Source: Toxonevra muliebris (Eukaryota; Arthropoda; Insecta; Diptera; Pallopteridae). From it: a DNA stretch of 64,000 nucleotides. The notes under the pieces are model-generated. The model saw only the letters and a list, made by a program, of their open reading frames with translations. It was not told where the DNA came from and ran no database searches. Each line of letters begins with the position of its first letter. Positions within the stretch are counted from its first letter, which is position 1. The stretch lies in contig CAVNUY010000004.1 of the NCBI GenBank assembly GCA_963691655.1, forward strand, positions 310,001 through 374,000. The letters are read 5' to 3'. Shown here in pieces: positions 34,881 to 46,165 of the stretch. The position numbers were made by a program, and so were the translations under genes.

Positions 34881-34961
34881 GTATTTGCATCCTTTTTTTC
34901 GCGCTTTAAGTTTTTCTTCCTGTCGATTTGAAATTTTATTAGATTTGAAAATTTTACATAA

Positions 34962-35037
34962 CGTCGCCTGAAAAATGATTTGGCGTATACGTATATGAAT
35001 TTGTACACACAAACGTCAAATCAATCCTCAGGCGGCG
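34962..35037. mobile_element. 76-bp palindromic mini-element, copy g
   Basis: Duplicate of copy f through the tandem duplication; flanked by ATAA on both sides. Confidence 0.65.
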
Positions 35038-35780
35038 ATAAGTGCTTTCCGCATTTAACCTTAGAAAGGCAACAGGGATGACTGGTCCCCCACTACTTTT
35101 TAAAAGCACCGCAAAGAGAGTTGTCTCAACTGCATTTAATAAAAATAAAAAAGAATGTATTTTTATTGAAGTAAATAAGTTTGATTTTTTCTGTTTAACA
35201 GTTTTGCTATTTACATAGATAAAAAAGTGTTGCCTTTCTAATGTTAATGTACAAAGCAAAATTTTTTATAATGCCCTGATTTGCTATCATCACTACATTT
35301 TGTTTATACATTTATTGAAACCTAGATTCCTTCTTATTACTTATCATTTTGTACTGTTTTCATATTTTAAAGAATATTTAATTTTAATGCAATCTAACTA
35401 ACCGAATGCAAAACTTATCAAACGCCTGTGTTTGCTACGGCGACTTCTCTGCTTGTATGGTATAGTCGATCTCCACACGTTTAACACCAACAAATAATTC
35501 TGCCACGAATAAATGTACACACACATTTTGTTTTCGTATGTACATATATGTGTGAGTAAATTGATCGAAACATAAACAAACAAACTCCGCTCGTATTTTA
35601 ATTTCTCCCTCTCTTCTTCTCTTTGTTGTTTAGAGTAGCACAGTCATGCCGCTCAGTAGTGTGAGCGAGAGGGGAACTGGACGTTACAGTTATCTTACAT
35701 CTTACGATACAGTTATTCTTACATTTTACACATTTGAAATTTTGCCCATACCGTGAGCTAAAATGTTTACACATCAAAAA
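35038..35780. repeat. Module X, copy 2
   Basis: Near-identical to copy 1; a T run at about 35885 just downstream differs in length. Confidence 0.65.
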
Positions 35781-36382
35781 AGCAAACCAGAAACGCGCAT
35801 AGATTTTAATTTAAAATTTTTTGTTTGAAAATTTTAAATTTCATACTTTTTTATAGTTTGCTTTCTTTGTTTACAATTGCAATTTTTTTTTTTTTTTACA
35901 TTTTTTTTCAAATATAAAATAACTACACTCAAGTAGTTTCTTACATGACATCTCATATTTTTAACATGAAAAAAAATGTTAAATGCTTTGGCCCATACGA
36001 TTTCACAGTGCATCTCATATTTTTAACTGATTTGTTCTTATAAAATGTTAATTTTTCTTATCACTGTTAAATCTATCGACGTCTCTGCCGTGGCCATACG
36101 ATTTTAACATGCACTTCATATGAGGTGCATGTTAAAATTTCTCAAAATGTTAATTTCAAAATCGCTGTAATGATTTATTCGGGTAAACAACAAGAACACA
36201 AAACTCTTCTTCTTATTTTAACATGAGGTGGCAGTGTTATTCTTTTGCACATGCTAAATTTCATATATCGCTGATACAATAACAAGTAAACAAGAAATTT
36301 TTTTATTGATCGCTTCTTATGTTTTATTATTTTCATTATTATTTTATTATTAAATACAAATGTAGTTATTTAAAAAAAAAAT

Positions 36383-36775
36383 GGATGTGTGCAAGGCACG
36401 CAAGATATTTGATGTGTAAACAGTTAAGCTAACTGAAAGTCATATACATAAGCTCACATATGTATAGCCATATATAGGGATTTTATGTATAATTTATATG
36501 CTTAGGTAATTCAAATTAAAACAATTATTTTATAAACTTAAAAACTTATTAGATATCATTATCTTTTATATATAATAGCCCAATTCACCATAAATTGCAA
36601 ATAGTCCTACATCATTGCAAATGCAAATTTTTATTCCATATCACATATATTTGTTGTTGTGATAGCATAAATATTTTGCAATTGCACCAAATCGTGAATA
36701 GGGCTGATATGTTGCATTATTTTTCTTTTACTCAATGCATCATACGCAGCTGCAATCGCATTCTTTTTTTCGCGC
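36383..36775 (+). repeat. Module W, copy 4
   Basis: Joins directly to ladder sequence at its left without a module E. Diverged from copies 2-3 by scattered changes. Confidence 0.7.
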
Positions 36776-36832
36776 TTTAAGTTTTTCTTCCTGTCGATTT
36801 GAAATTTTATTAGATGTGAGAATTTTACATAA

Positions 36833-36908
36833 CGTCGCCTGAGAATTGATTTGGCGTATAGGTATATGAATTTGTACACACATACGTCAAATCAATCCTC
36901 AGGCGACG
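36833..36908. mobile_element. 76-bp palindromic mini-element, copy e
   Basis: At the same module position as copies f and g (between W and X), flanked by ATAA on each side, with better-paired arms. Confidence 0.65.
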
Positions 36909-37645
36909 ATAAGTGCTTTCCACATTTAACCTTAGAAAGGCAACAGGGATGACTAGTCACCCCACTACTTTTTAAAAGCACCGCAAAGAGAGTTGTCTTA
37001 ACTGCATTTAATAAAAATAAAAAAGAATGTATTTTTATTGAAGTAAATAAGTGATTTTATAATAAATAAGTCTGATTTTTTCTGTTCAACATATTTGCTA
37101 TTTACATTGATAAAAAAAAGTGTTGTCTTTTATAATGCCGTGATTTGCTATCATTATCACTACGTTTTGTTTATATATTTATTGAAACCTAGATTCCTTA
37201 TTACTTATCATTTTGTATTGTTTTTGTATTTTAAAAAATATTTAATTTTAATGCAATCTAACTAACCGAATGCAAAACCTATCAAACGTCTGTGTTTGCT
37301 ACGGCGACTTCTCTGCTTGTATGGTATAGTCGATCTCCATACGTTTAACACCAACACATAATTCTTCCACGAATAAATGTACACACACATTTTGTTTTCG
37401 TATGCACATATATGTGTGAGTAAATTGATCGAAACATAAACAAACAAACTCCGCTCGTATTTTAATTTCTCCCTCTCTTCTTCTCTTTGTTGTCTACAGT
37501 AGCACAGTCATGCCGCGCAGTAGTGTGAGCGAGAAGGGAACTGGACGTTACAGTTATCTTACATCTTACGATACAGTTATTGTAACATTTTACACATTTG
37601 AAATTTTGCCCATACCGTGAGCTAAAATGTTTACACATCAAAAAA
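36909..37645. repeat. Module X, copy 3
   Basis: Diverged copy of X with small indels (for example an inserted AAGTGATTTTATAATAAATA region near 37050). Confidence 0.65.
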
Positions 37646-38450
37646 TTAAATATTACATTAATATTGATAAGGGAAATAAAAAACAAAATATTATAAAAAA
37701 TTCCACATTTCATTTTATGAGGTGCATGCATTTATTTATATTGAATATTGATAAATGACATAAAAAATATTTAATATGAAAATCTACATTTCATATGAGG
37801 TGCAATGTTATTTTTTTCACAATATGTTTATTTTGAAATTGCTGTGATGGCTTATCTTCGTCAATTGTTGCAAAAACAACAAAACCACACGATTCTTCTT
37901 CTTATTCTTTGCTTCGGTTTCCTGCTACAATCTGATTTTAACATGAGGTGTCAGTGTTAATTCTTTTGTACATGTTAAATTTCACATATCGCTGCTGCGA
38001 TAACATGTAAACAAGAAATTTCTGTATTTATTTCTTATGTTTTATTATTTTCATTTTTATTAACTACAAATGTATTTATTTAAGAAAAATTTAAATACTT
38101 TACTACCGAAGTACATGCATTTATTGTATTAAATATTGATAAATGAAATAAAAATATATAATATAAAAATATACATTTCATATAAGGTGCAATGTTAATT
38201 TCTTTCACAATGTTTATTTTGAAATTGCTGTAGTGGCTAAACTTCGTCAACAATCGGGAAAATAACAAAAACACACGATTCTTCTTCTTATTCTTTTCTT
38301 CGGTTTTCTGCTACAATCTGATTTTAACATGAGGTGCAATGTTGATTCTTTTGTACATGTTAAATTTCATATATCGCTGCTACGATAACATGTCAACAAG
38401 AAATTTTTGTATTTATTTTACATACATACATATAAATTCTACAAACATAC

Positions 38451-38526
38451 CGTCGCCTGAGTATTGATTTGGCGTATAGGCATAGGAATACTTATACACA
38501 TACGCCAAATCAATTTTCAGGCGACG
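38451..38526. mobile_element. 76-bp palindromic mini-element, copy c
   Basis: Same flanks as copy a (ATAC on both sides), so the same ancestral insertion. Confidence 0.7.
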
Positions 38527-39637
38527 ATACATTTACACATGCGACGGAATATATTTTTACTTTACTTCTTTATTTTATTTTTTTTGCAAAAATCATAGCA
38601 TTTATAATTGATATAGGTAGATAAGTACATTATTTTGAAGTCCTGCAACTTTGGCATCTTTCGGGCATCAAAGTGTTCAAAACCCATTTTGGTATTTGGC
38701 AGTCTTATTCACTTTTTTATGAAATACATTTTTGTAGAAAAAAGTATGTTGTTATTTCAAGCCGTTTGCCCGGTATGAACACTTTTAAATAAATTTTTAC
38801 AGAAAATTGCCAAAAAGAAGGGTACAGAGAGCACCTGGAGTATTTGTGTGAAAGCAAAAAATAAACATAATAATAAACAACTTTCCGTCAGACATCAACA
38901 ATGTAGAACTTCAAATTAATAAACTTATCCACAAAAATCCAATCACAATATACACAATTCGATATTTACATTTTTCATTTTTATTCAAATTTAAGCAAAT
39001 TTGTGTTTTAGCGCGGTGTTGCCGATTTTCTCTGCTGCTGCTGCTGCAAAAAAAAACAAAATTGAATTTGGTTTGAATTGAATATTTTTCATTTTGCCAG
39101 CGAAACTTATGATCATTGTTTATGTTTGTGTTGGTGGTAATCGATGGGTGGTTTATTAGTTTGTCATCTTACGTCATAGATGTCTGAGACAAAGTTGTTT
39201 ATTATGAAAAGATAAATATTGTTTGCTTTTACACCAATCCTCCAGCGTCTCGGCGTACAGCTATTTTGGGAGATTTTTGGAGTATATGTCCCCAAAACTA
39301 ATTTTGGTGTTCAGATACTTTTTTATGAGGAATATTTTTGTCGAAGGAAGTATGTCAGTATTCCAAGCCATTTAGCCTGTATGAACAATTTTAAATAAAT
39401 GTTTGCCAAAAATCCTCTAAAACAGAAGTACAGAGAGGAGGTGGAGGGTTGGTGTGGAGAGAAAAAATGTTTATCTTTTTGTAATACACAACTTTGCCTC
39501 AGATGCCAAAGTTGTAGGACCTCAAAATAATATACTTATCTACCAATATCAATTATAAATGCTGATTTTTGCAAAAAAAAAAAAAATAAAATAAAAAAGT
39601 AAAGTAAAAATATATTCCGTCGCATGTGCAAATGTAT

Positions 39638-39713
39638 CGTCGCCTGAGAATTGATTTGGCGTATGCGTATAAGTATTCCTATACCTATACGCCAAATCAA
39701 TACTCAGGCGACG
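39638..39713. mobile_element. 76-bp palindromic mini-element, copy d
   Basis: Inverted partner of copy c in the opposite IR2 arm. Confidence 0.7.
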
Positions 39714-40424
39714 GTATGTAGCAGCGATATATGAAATTTAACATGTACAAAAGAATTAACATTGCACCTCATGTTAAAATCAGATTGTAGCAGAAAACCG
39801 AAGCAAAGAATAAGAAGAAGAATCGTGTGTTTTTTTGTTATTTTCCCGATAGTTGACGAAGTTTAGCCATTACAGCAATTTCAAAATAAACATTGTGAAA
39901 GAAATTAACATTGCACCTCATATGAAATGTATATTTTTATCTTCTATCTATACTATTAATAATTTAGTAAAGTTTGGATGTATTATTGGGGTAATCTCAT
40001 GAACTACTGACCCGATTTTAAAATTTTTTGCAGTATTGTGATCGTGGGGTTCCCCGTTTGAACATAGGCTATATTTTATTTCAATAAAACAATTGGGTGT
40101 GACACCTCCCATACAAAATAAATGCTTGAAGTGGTATAACTTAGGAAGTATAAAAGATACATTAAAATGATGTATGAAAGGATTGTAGACCTCATTGTTT
40201 GCCATATAAAAGTCAGCGGCGGCTTATTTCTAAAATTAATACTTTGTTTGCAAAATGCATTATTATAGTAAACATTTCATTTCTCTTGCATTTGTTTTTG
40301 CACAAACACAAAAAAGAACAGAATGCGTGAGAGTTTGAGAGCTTTGTGTTTTATTTTTTTTTCTCATTTGCATGAATGTAACTACATATTAATATAATTT
40401 GATCACTTTATTCCATGTTCATTT

Positions 40425-40505
40425 GTGGATCAGTTGGTAAGAGGGGTAGTTAAAGATATGAATGTAGGAAGGAGTTTTGTGAGGCATGGGTTCGAATCCC
40501 ACCAA
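40425..40505 (+). other. tRNA-like segment inside Helitron 1
   Basis: TGGATCAGTTGGTAAG (A-box) and GGGTTCGAATCCCACC (B-box inside a perfectly paired T-arm) lie about 60 bases apart, with a T-rich stretch after. No paired acceptor stem. It could be an RNA polymerase III promoter or a captured tRNA or SINE. Related segments sit in Helitron 2. Confidence 0.55.
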
Positions 40506-41262
40506 ATAAATTTTTTTTTTTATACAAATTATTTTTTTTTTATCGACAAAAAGTAAATACAAAACTAAATATACAACATGCAAATACACAAAGGGTATAA
40601 ATAACATAAAAACATTTCATGTTCAAACGATTTTTAAACAAAATAAAAATTATTCGAATTTGAATATGCATTCAAAAATATTTACACAAAAAGTTTCATT
40701 ATTTTTGCTGTGGAGATGTCATATCCCATCGAATTTTTACAAGAGCACGCGGAACTGGTAACACTCAGGTTACATATGTATAGCTAAATTTTCTTGAGAG
40801 GATTGTTATGCAAAGGTTCTACAAACGAAAATTATAAGAGTTTGACCGATACAGAAATTATTTCAGTAAATATAGGCTCTGGGGATTGTCATACCCTATC
40901 GCACTGATGTCGGTATAACGTTAATAAATGCAATGCTAAAAACCAAAACAAAAAATGAATGTGTCGGCCATAAACTGTTGTTAAAATGGAAATCAGGCAT
41001 AAAATGCAATATTATATTTTCATGATTCAGACGCATTACATGTATACAAAAATATTCTGTTTATTATTTTTTCATTGTAAATTCGTTTATATTAATATTT
41101 ATGAATTATGTATAGCCAAATAAATTAAGAAAAAAAATAAATTCTGGGATTCTTGGAGTTCATGCGTGTGTGATAACGTCCACTATAAATTTTTGTATCT
41201 TCTTAAGATTTCAAGAAGGAGATTGGGCAAAACAGGTTCTTAAAAAGAAAAACATTTAGCAT

Positions 41263-41345
41263 GTCTACAGTATTATTATTATTAGTATTAGAGGAGCCCA
41301 ACCAGGCAGGCACTGCGACCTAAAAGATCTTTTGTGCCAGTAAAT
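41263..41345 (-). mobile_element. LINE 3' tail (AAT)n inside Helitron 1
   Basis: Minus-strand AGATCTTTTAGGTCGCAGTG followed by AATACTAATAATAATAATAC matches the tail at 3885-4112. Confidence 0.4.
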
Positions 41346-42210
41346 GTATTCAAAATTTTCATCCTTTTTTTTATTAACTACAATTTAAGTCCATATGAAA
41401 TGCAAAGTTTTAAATGCGTATAGTTTAGTTAAAATACAATTTGTGTTTAACTATGAAAAAAGGTTGCCTTATTATGTGGGTGTTTTAATTTAAGAAAAAA
41501 AATGTGTGTTAAAAAATTGTAAAAAAAAGTTTTCTCTAGGCTAACATTTAATTAAAACATCAAACTTGCACATTAGCCATCTCGGCCATTGCGCTGTTTA
41601 AAAATCTGACGTCAAATGCATGTTTTATTCATATCGAAGCATAAAATGAAATTTCAGTGACAATAAAACTTCATTTTAATGTGAAAATCTTACGAACTCC
41701 ATTATATTTGTAAATGCTAACGAGATGAATATCAAATAAACAATCAGTAGAATAGTTTGAATGACATTTGTACATTTGTCAATCAAACCGGTTTCGTTTT
41801 TTCTTTATGTGTATATATGCATATATGAATTTTCGTATATAAATGTTTGTAGTTTTTCAATGTTTATTTACATCTGGCAATGCTGTTTGGCTGCTGGGAA
41901 ATGAAAACAGCTGATTACCTTATTTTGTTTCGTGAATAATTAATGTGTTGCTGAATTTAATTGAAAAAATTTATAAATAGTATTCCGATTTATAAGTAAC
42001 ATTGCGATTTTATTGGGTCATAAAAGAAACCTTAAATAGGAAGGTATTTGCGTTGTAAGTAGGCTCATACCAAATCATAGTGTTTTTGTAAACAAATGTT
42101 AAAATAATTTATTTGTTTATTTCGTTGTTGTAGTTGAGATTATACTCTCAAGTATATGTATGCATATTTGTCAATCGTACACCCAACGAATTAATTTCCT
42201 ATAACGAAAA

Positions 42211-42915
42211 ATGCCAAAGAGAAAATCAGAACTTTCTAGAAATACATCGACGTCAAGAGTATATAGAGTACGTTGTATTCGAGAGTCTAGCCCGGAGCAT
42301 TCACAGCGTTTTGAAAATTTTAGACAATATTCATCTCGAATTCGCGCGAAAGAATCTGGCCCTGAACGCTTACAAAGACTTAAAAATAATCGAATTCGTA
42401 AATTGCAAATTCACTCTAAGGAATCCAGTTTTGAACGTGAGCAGAGGCTTGCTACGCAGAGACAAATAACATCTATATCTAGAGCGCAAAGTCGAAATTC
42501 TGTCATTGGTAATAGATCGGCTTTTAGATATAACCCAAATTTTGATTATTCTCAGCAAAAAAATGTACAAATTGGGGGCATGAATAAGACGTGCTCTAGA
42601 TGCTTAGCAAAAAAATGGTTTGATGAATCTAATGGTATGTGCTGTGCTGCTGGCAAAGTAATTCTCCCTCAAATTCAAGAGCCACCAGAAACAATAAAAA
42701 ACCTATTGACAGGGGCACATCTGTTATCTTCGCACTTTCAAAAAAATATTAGAAAGTATAACACCTTATTTCAAATGACGTCATTCGGCGCCAAAGGAAT
42801 ACGCCAGGGTACTTTCATGTCTACTTATCATAAAAAATATAAAAACATTATTTATCATTTACATAGTGTTGAAACTGTAACTAATGAATTATGTAATTAT
42901 TTTTTATCTATTTAG
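42211..42915 (+). pseudogene. Helitron Rep/helicase protein, N-terminal fragment
   Basis: A 234-codon frame from a good ATG. The N-terminal ~110 residues are basic with repeated SPE/GPERLQRL-type units. Residues ~130-165 carry CSRCLAKKWFDESNGMCCAA, the zinc-finger-like signature that begins the Helitron helicase-like N domain. TSFGAKG and FMSTYHKKYKNIIYHL correspond to the next conserved block. The frame then ends; Rep nickase HUH and helicase domains (normally over 1000 more residues) are absent. A complete protein would nick and unwind DNA for rolling-circle transposition. This one cannot. Confidence 0.85.
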
Positions 42916-44149
42916 TTTTATTTCTTTATTTGCTAATATATATTTTTTTTATTAGACAAAAACTATCAAAAGAGCAATATAAAAAAAATTTATTTTTGTC
43001 AAATGTTAATCCTACCGAACAAATTTAAACTAAAAAAAATTTATAATAAAATATACCTATTAAAAATATAATTTCGGTGTCTAAAAAAAATCTCTAATCA
43101 AAGCAAAAGATATTCAAAAAGTTAAATAATTAGATTAGGTTGGGGCTGCCACGCACCCCATTTTTCCAGACCCGGACAGCGTAGCTGGGCAGAGCCCAGC
43201 TATATTATATATTTTTATTTCATTTATCAATATTTAATACAATAAATGCATGTACTTCGGTAGTAAAGTATTTAAATTTTTTCTTAAATAAATACATTTG
43301 TAGTTAATAAAAATAAAAATAATAAAACATAAGAAATAAATACAGAAATTTCTTGTTTACATGTTATCGCAGCAGCGATATGTGAAATTTAACATGTACA
43401 AAAGAATTAACACTGACACCTCATGTTAAAATCAGATTGTAGCAGAAAACCGAAGCAAAGAATAAGAAGAAGAATCGTGTGGTTTTGCTGTTTTTGCGAC
43501 AATTGACGAAGATAAGCCATCACAGCAATTTCAAAATAAACATATTGTGAAAAAAATAACATTGCAACTCATATGAAATGTAGATTTTCATATTAATTAT
43601 CATTTATCAATATCTATATATATAATAGAGGCTGTTAAATGTTTAGTCCTAATAGGTTTCTATATTTCGCAACGGATTCTCATGCAATTTCGTATGTAAT
43701 TGCTTTGGACATTTGTCGAGTTAAGTTGATATTTATTTTAAGTTAATTTCAAATAGTTTCTTTAATATAGATCGATATTTGAACCAAAGTAAATTTTTTA
43801 AAAAATTTAGCTTCTTAATGTAAAATGCTGCTTAAACTATAAGAGGTACATTCAAATTATGTATAGAAAGATTATAGATCTTATCGTTTGCTAAAATAAA
43901 GTCAGTGGTGGCATACATCTAAAGTTAATAGTTTACCTGTAAAATGCATTTTTATATTAAAAATTTGTTCCCTTTACATTTGTTATTGTAAATATTTATG
44001 TTTCTCCTAGAACTAATAACAATGATTTTGATTTTATTTTTTTCATTTCTCCTCTATCTCGCTCCCACACAAACACAAAACAATAGAATGCGAGCTTTTG
44101 TTTTATATGATTCTTCATTTGAATGAATGTAACTATATATTACTAATTT

Positions 44150-44255
44150 GAGCACAATTTTACATGGCGGTGTTTGCATGAGAGTGGAGTAGTGAAGGGT
44201 AAAGAAAGTAAAGGGAATTAGAGGGGATGTATTGAGTTCGAATCCCACTAATAGC
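44150..44255 (+). other. tRNA-like segment in Helitron 2, first head
   Basis: GAGTTCGAATCCCACT (B-box) lies at the position homologous to the one in Helitron 1. The A-box region (TTTGCATGAGAGTGGAG) has decayed. Confidence 0.4.
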
Positions 44256-44825
44256 AAATCATTTGTTTTTTTCTTATATTCTTTTTTTTTTTTTTCTTTT
44301 TTTTCCTTTTTTTCTTTTTTGTTTTTCATCGATGTAAAAAAAGTAAATATACAACAAAAATACCTACAAAGACAATATATACAATATGCAAATACTATAC
44401 TTTCATCACATAAATATAAAAATATAGTATGCTATCAATTTGGTCATGGAAAAATTGTTTATTTACAAATATTTATATATATCTTCTATATATATAAAAT
44501 AGAGCGCTGTTAAATGTTTAGTCCTAATAGGTTTCTATATTTCGCAATGCTTAAAGTGAAAGAAGTATATTAAAATTATGTATGGTAAGATTATAGATCT
44601 TATCGTTTGCTAAAATAAAGTCAGTTTTGACACATATCTAAAGTTAATAGTTCACCTGTATAATGCATTTTTATATTAAAAATTCGTTGCCCTTACATTT
44701 GTTATTGTAAATATATTCTTTTTCCTAGAATCAAACCCAAAGCTTTTTTTTATTTCGCTCCCTGCGATTTCCACTACACAAACACAAAGGCAAAAAGAAT
44801 GCGTGAGAGCTTTCTGTTTTAAATT

Positions 44826-45773
44826 CCCAACGGGAAAAAAAGCACTCCAAAAGGCCTTTCGGAGTGCTGACAAGTCAGCTGTAGGCGCTTCCTCTCCGTA
44901 TGACACACCATTACGTTTTTAACATTGCATGTCATTGGAAAAAAGCACTCCGTTTACCCTCCTTTTGGAGTGCTTTGAAAGGCCTCCCGTGAGATCTTTG
45001 CGTCAGCAGTTCGTTCGCATTTTTCCACTGCCCTGCTCTACAACATTCTTCTTCTTCTTTTCTAAGTGCTTCAAAAGACCTCTCACGAAATCTTTGTGTC
45101 AGCAGTTCATTCGTTTTTACCTCCACTCTGCTTTATAAAATAAGGGCAAAATTTGATTTTCATATTTTAACACTTTATATTTTAAATAACTTTTAAATAA
45201 CCAAATATATATTACTTATAATTATAACTAAGTATTTAAGATTAAAGTTTAATTTATTTCGGCGGAATTTCTTGCGGCATCATCTATAAGATCCTTATCG
45301 CTGCTTCAAATTGGTTGAAGTCGAAATTTTCCCTTTTAACACTATCTGCAAATACAAAAGATATACACACATTATATGGTATTTTTTCATTTGTTATATT
45401 TTTTCAATTTAATTTATATATACGTTCATACCTTTTAATTATTTTCAACAATGCCCGATGACCGTTTCGCTTTAAAACAACACGCGACTGACTCCTACGT
45501 TTATTTTTGAATTTCGTTTGTATTTTTTTTTTTTAGTGTGACCAAAATATAATAAAAAGTTTATCGGCTTGAAAACGATGAGTTTACTGAATATTTCGGT
45601 TTGAAAACGAAAAAAAAGTATAGTCTGGCCACCCTATGAAATTACGACGATCTTGTCGTTGTTTGATTCGGAAACGATTGCTTTTCGGCGGCACGTAGTC
45701 GTTAACAAAACAAAAACAACAAGTGCTGACCTTTTACTCCTCAGGCGAGCTGCTGACAATCGGGCCCGTTGGG
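44826..45773. mobile_element. 948-bp insertion with CCCAACGGG inverted ends
   Basis: CCCAACGGG and CCCGTTGGG bound a segment that interrupts Helitron 2. The sequence before (GAGAGCTTTCTGTTTTA) and after (TTTTTCATTTGCATGAATG) is contiguous in Helitron 1 at about 40345-40375. The interior has a hairpin (GCACTCC...GGAGTGC) repeated near 44845-44980, a ~90-bp imperfect duplication (44975-45130), and a minus-strand spliced-exon-like stretch. No clear target duplication; superfamily unknown. Confidence 0.55.
45240..45540 (-). pseudogene. Possible captured host exon pair with 86-nt intron
   Basis: Minus strand: a basic open stretch ends AAG|GTATGAAC at 45432/45431. An AT-rich 86-nt segment ends TTTTGTATTTGCAG at 45346, and coding-like sequence resumes (KRENFDFNQFEAA) before a one-base frame change and stop. 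A donor, polypyrimidine-rich acceptor and short length fit a fly intron. The reading frame does not join cleanly across the splice, so this is at best a decayed fragment. The parent gene is not recognised. Confidence 0.35.
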
Positions 45774-45839
45774 TTCTTTTTCATTTGCATGAATGTACTA
45801 TAACTACATATTACTAATTTTATCGCGGCACTTCATAGT

Positions 45840-45935
45840 GTTGTGTAGATGAGTTGGTTAGGAGGTAAGGTAAAATAGTGGATGCTGAAAATAGTTTTTT
45901 GAATAGTGGGTTTAAATCTCACTTGAAGCGGACCA
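45840..45935 (+). other. tRNA-like segment in Helitron 2, second head
   Basis: AGATGAGTTGGTTAGGAGG (A-box) and GTGGGTTTAAATCTCACTT (B-box with TTTAAATC in place of TTCGAATC, but the T-arm still pairs). A further degraded copy lies at 46055-46160 (GCGAGTTCGAATTCAACT) in a ~215-bp internal duplication. Confidence 0.45.
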
Positions 45936-46165
45936 AATTTTTTTTTTGGTGTAAAAAAATAAATACACAAGAAATAAAGACAAAGGTAAATATAAAACAT
46001 GCAAACAGATATAATACATTATCAAATACATATTACTAATGTGATCGCGTTATTTTATAAATGTGTTTGGGTGAGTAAGTTAAAAAGAAGTGTAAAGTTT
46101 TGGTTGTGCAAAGGAATTCTGAGTTTTTTTGGTGTCGCGAGTTCGAATTCAACTACAGGTGGACC

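Larger units (their letters stand above)
30558..36045. repeat. Tandem duplication, unit 2 (contains LINE)
   Basis: A direct repeat of 28027-30557, expanded by the LINE at 30608-33420. It keeps two segments deleted from unit 1. Its right edge continues into unduplicated ladder sequence (TGTTAATTTTTCTTATC). Confidence 0.85.
39940..43202 (+). mobile_element. Helitron 1, with truncated Rep gene
   Basis: 5' end TCTTCTATCTATACTATTAA; 3' end hairpin AGCTGGGCAGAGCCCAGCT. The terminal base after CTA is lost or ambiguous. The opposite IR2 arm at 38150-38180 gives the empty site: GTATATTTTTA joins TATTATATATTTTT, so insertion was between A and T as known for Helitrons. Inside are a tRNA-like segment, a minus-strand LINE tail and one Rep-like gene. 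Confidence 0.85.
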
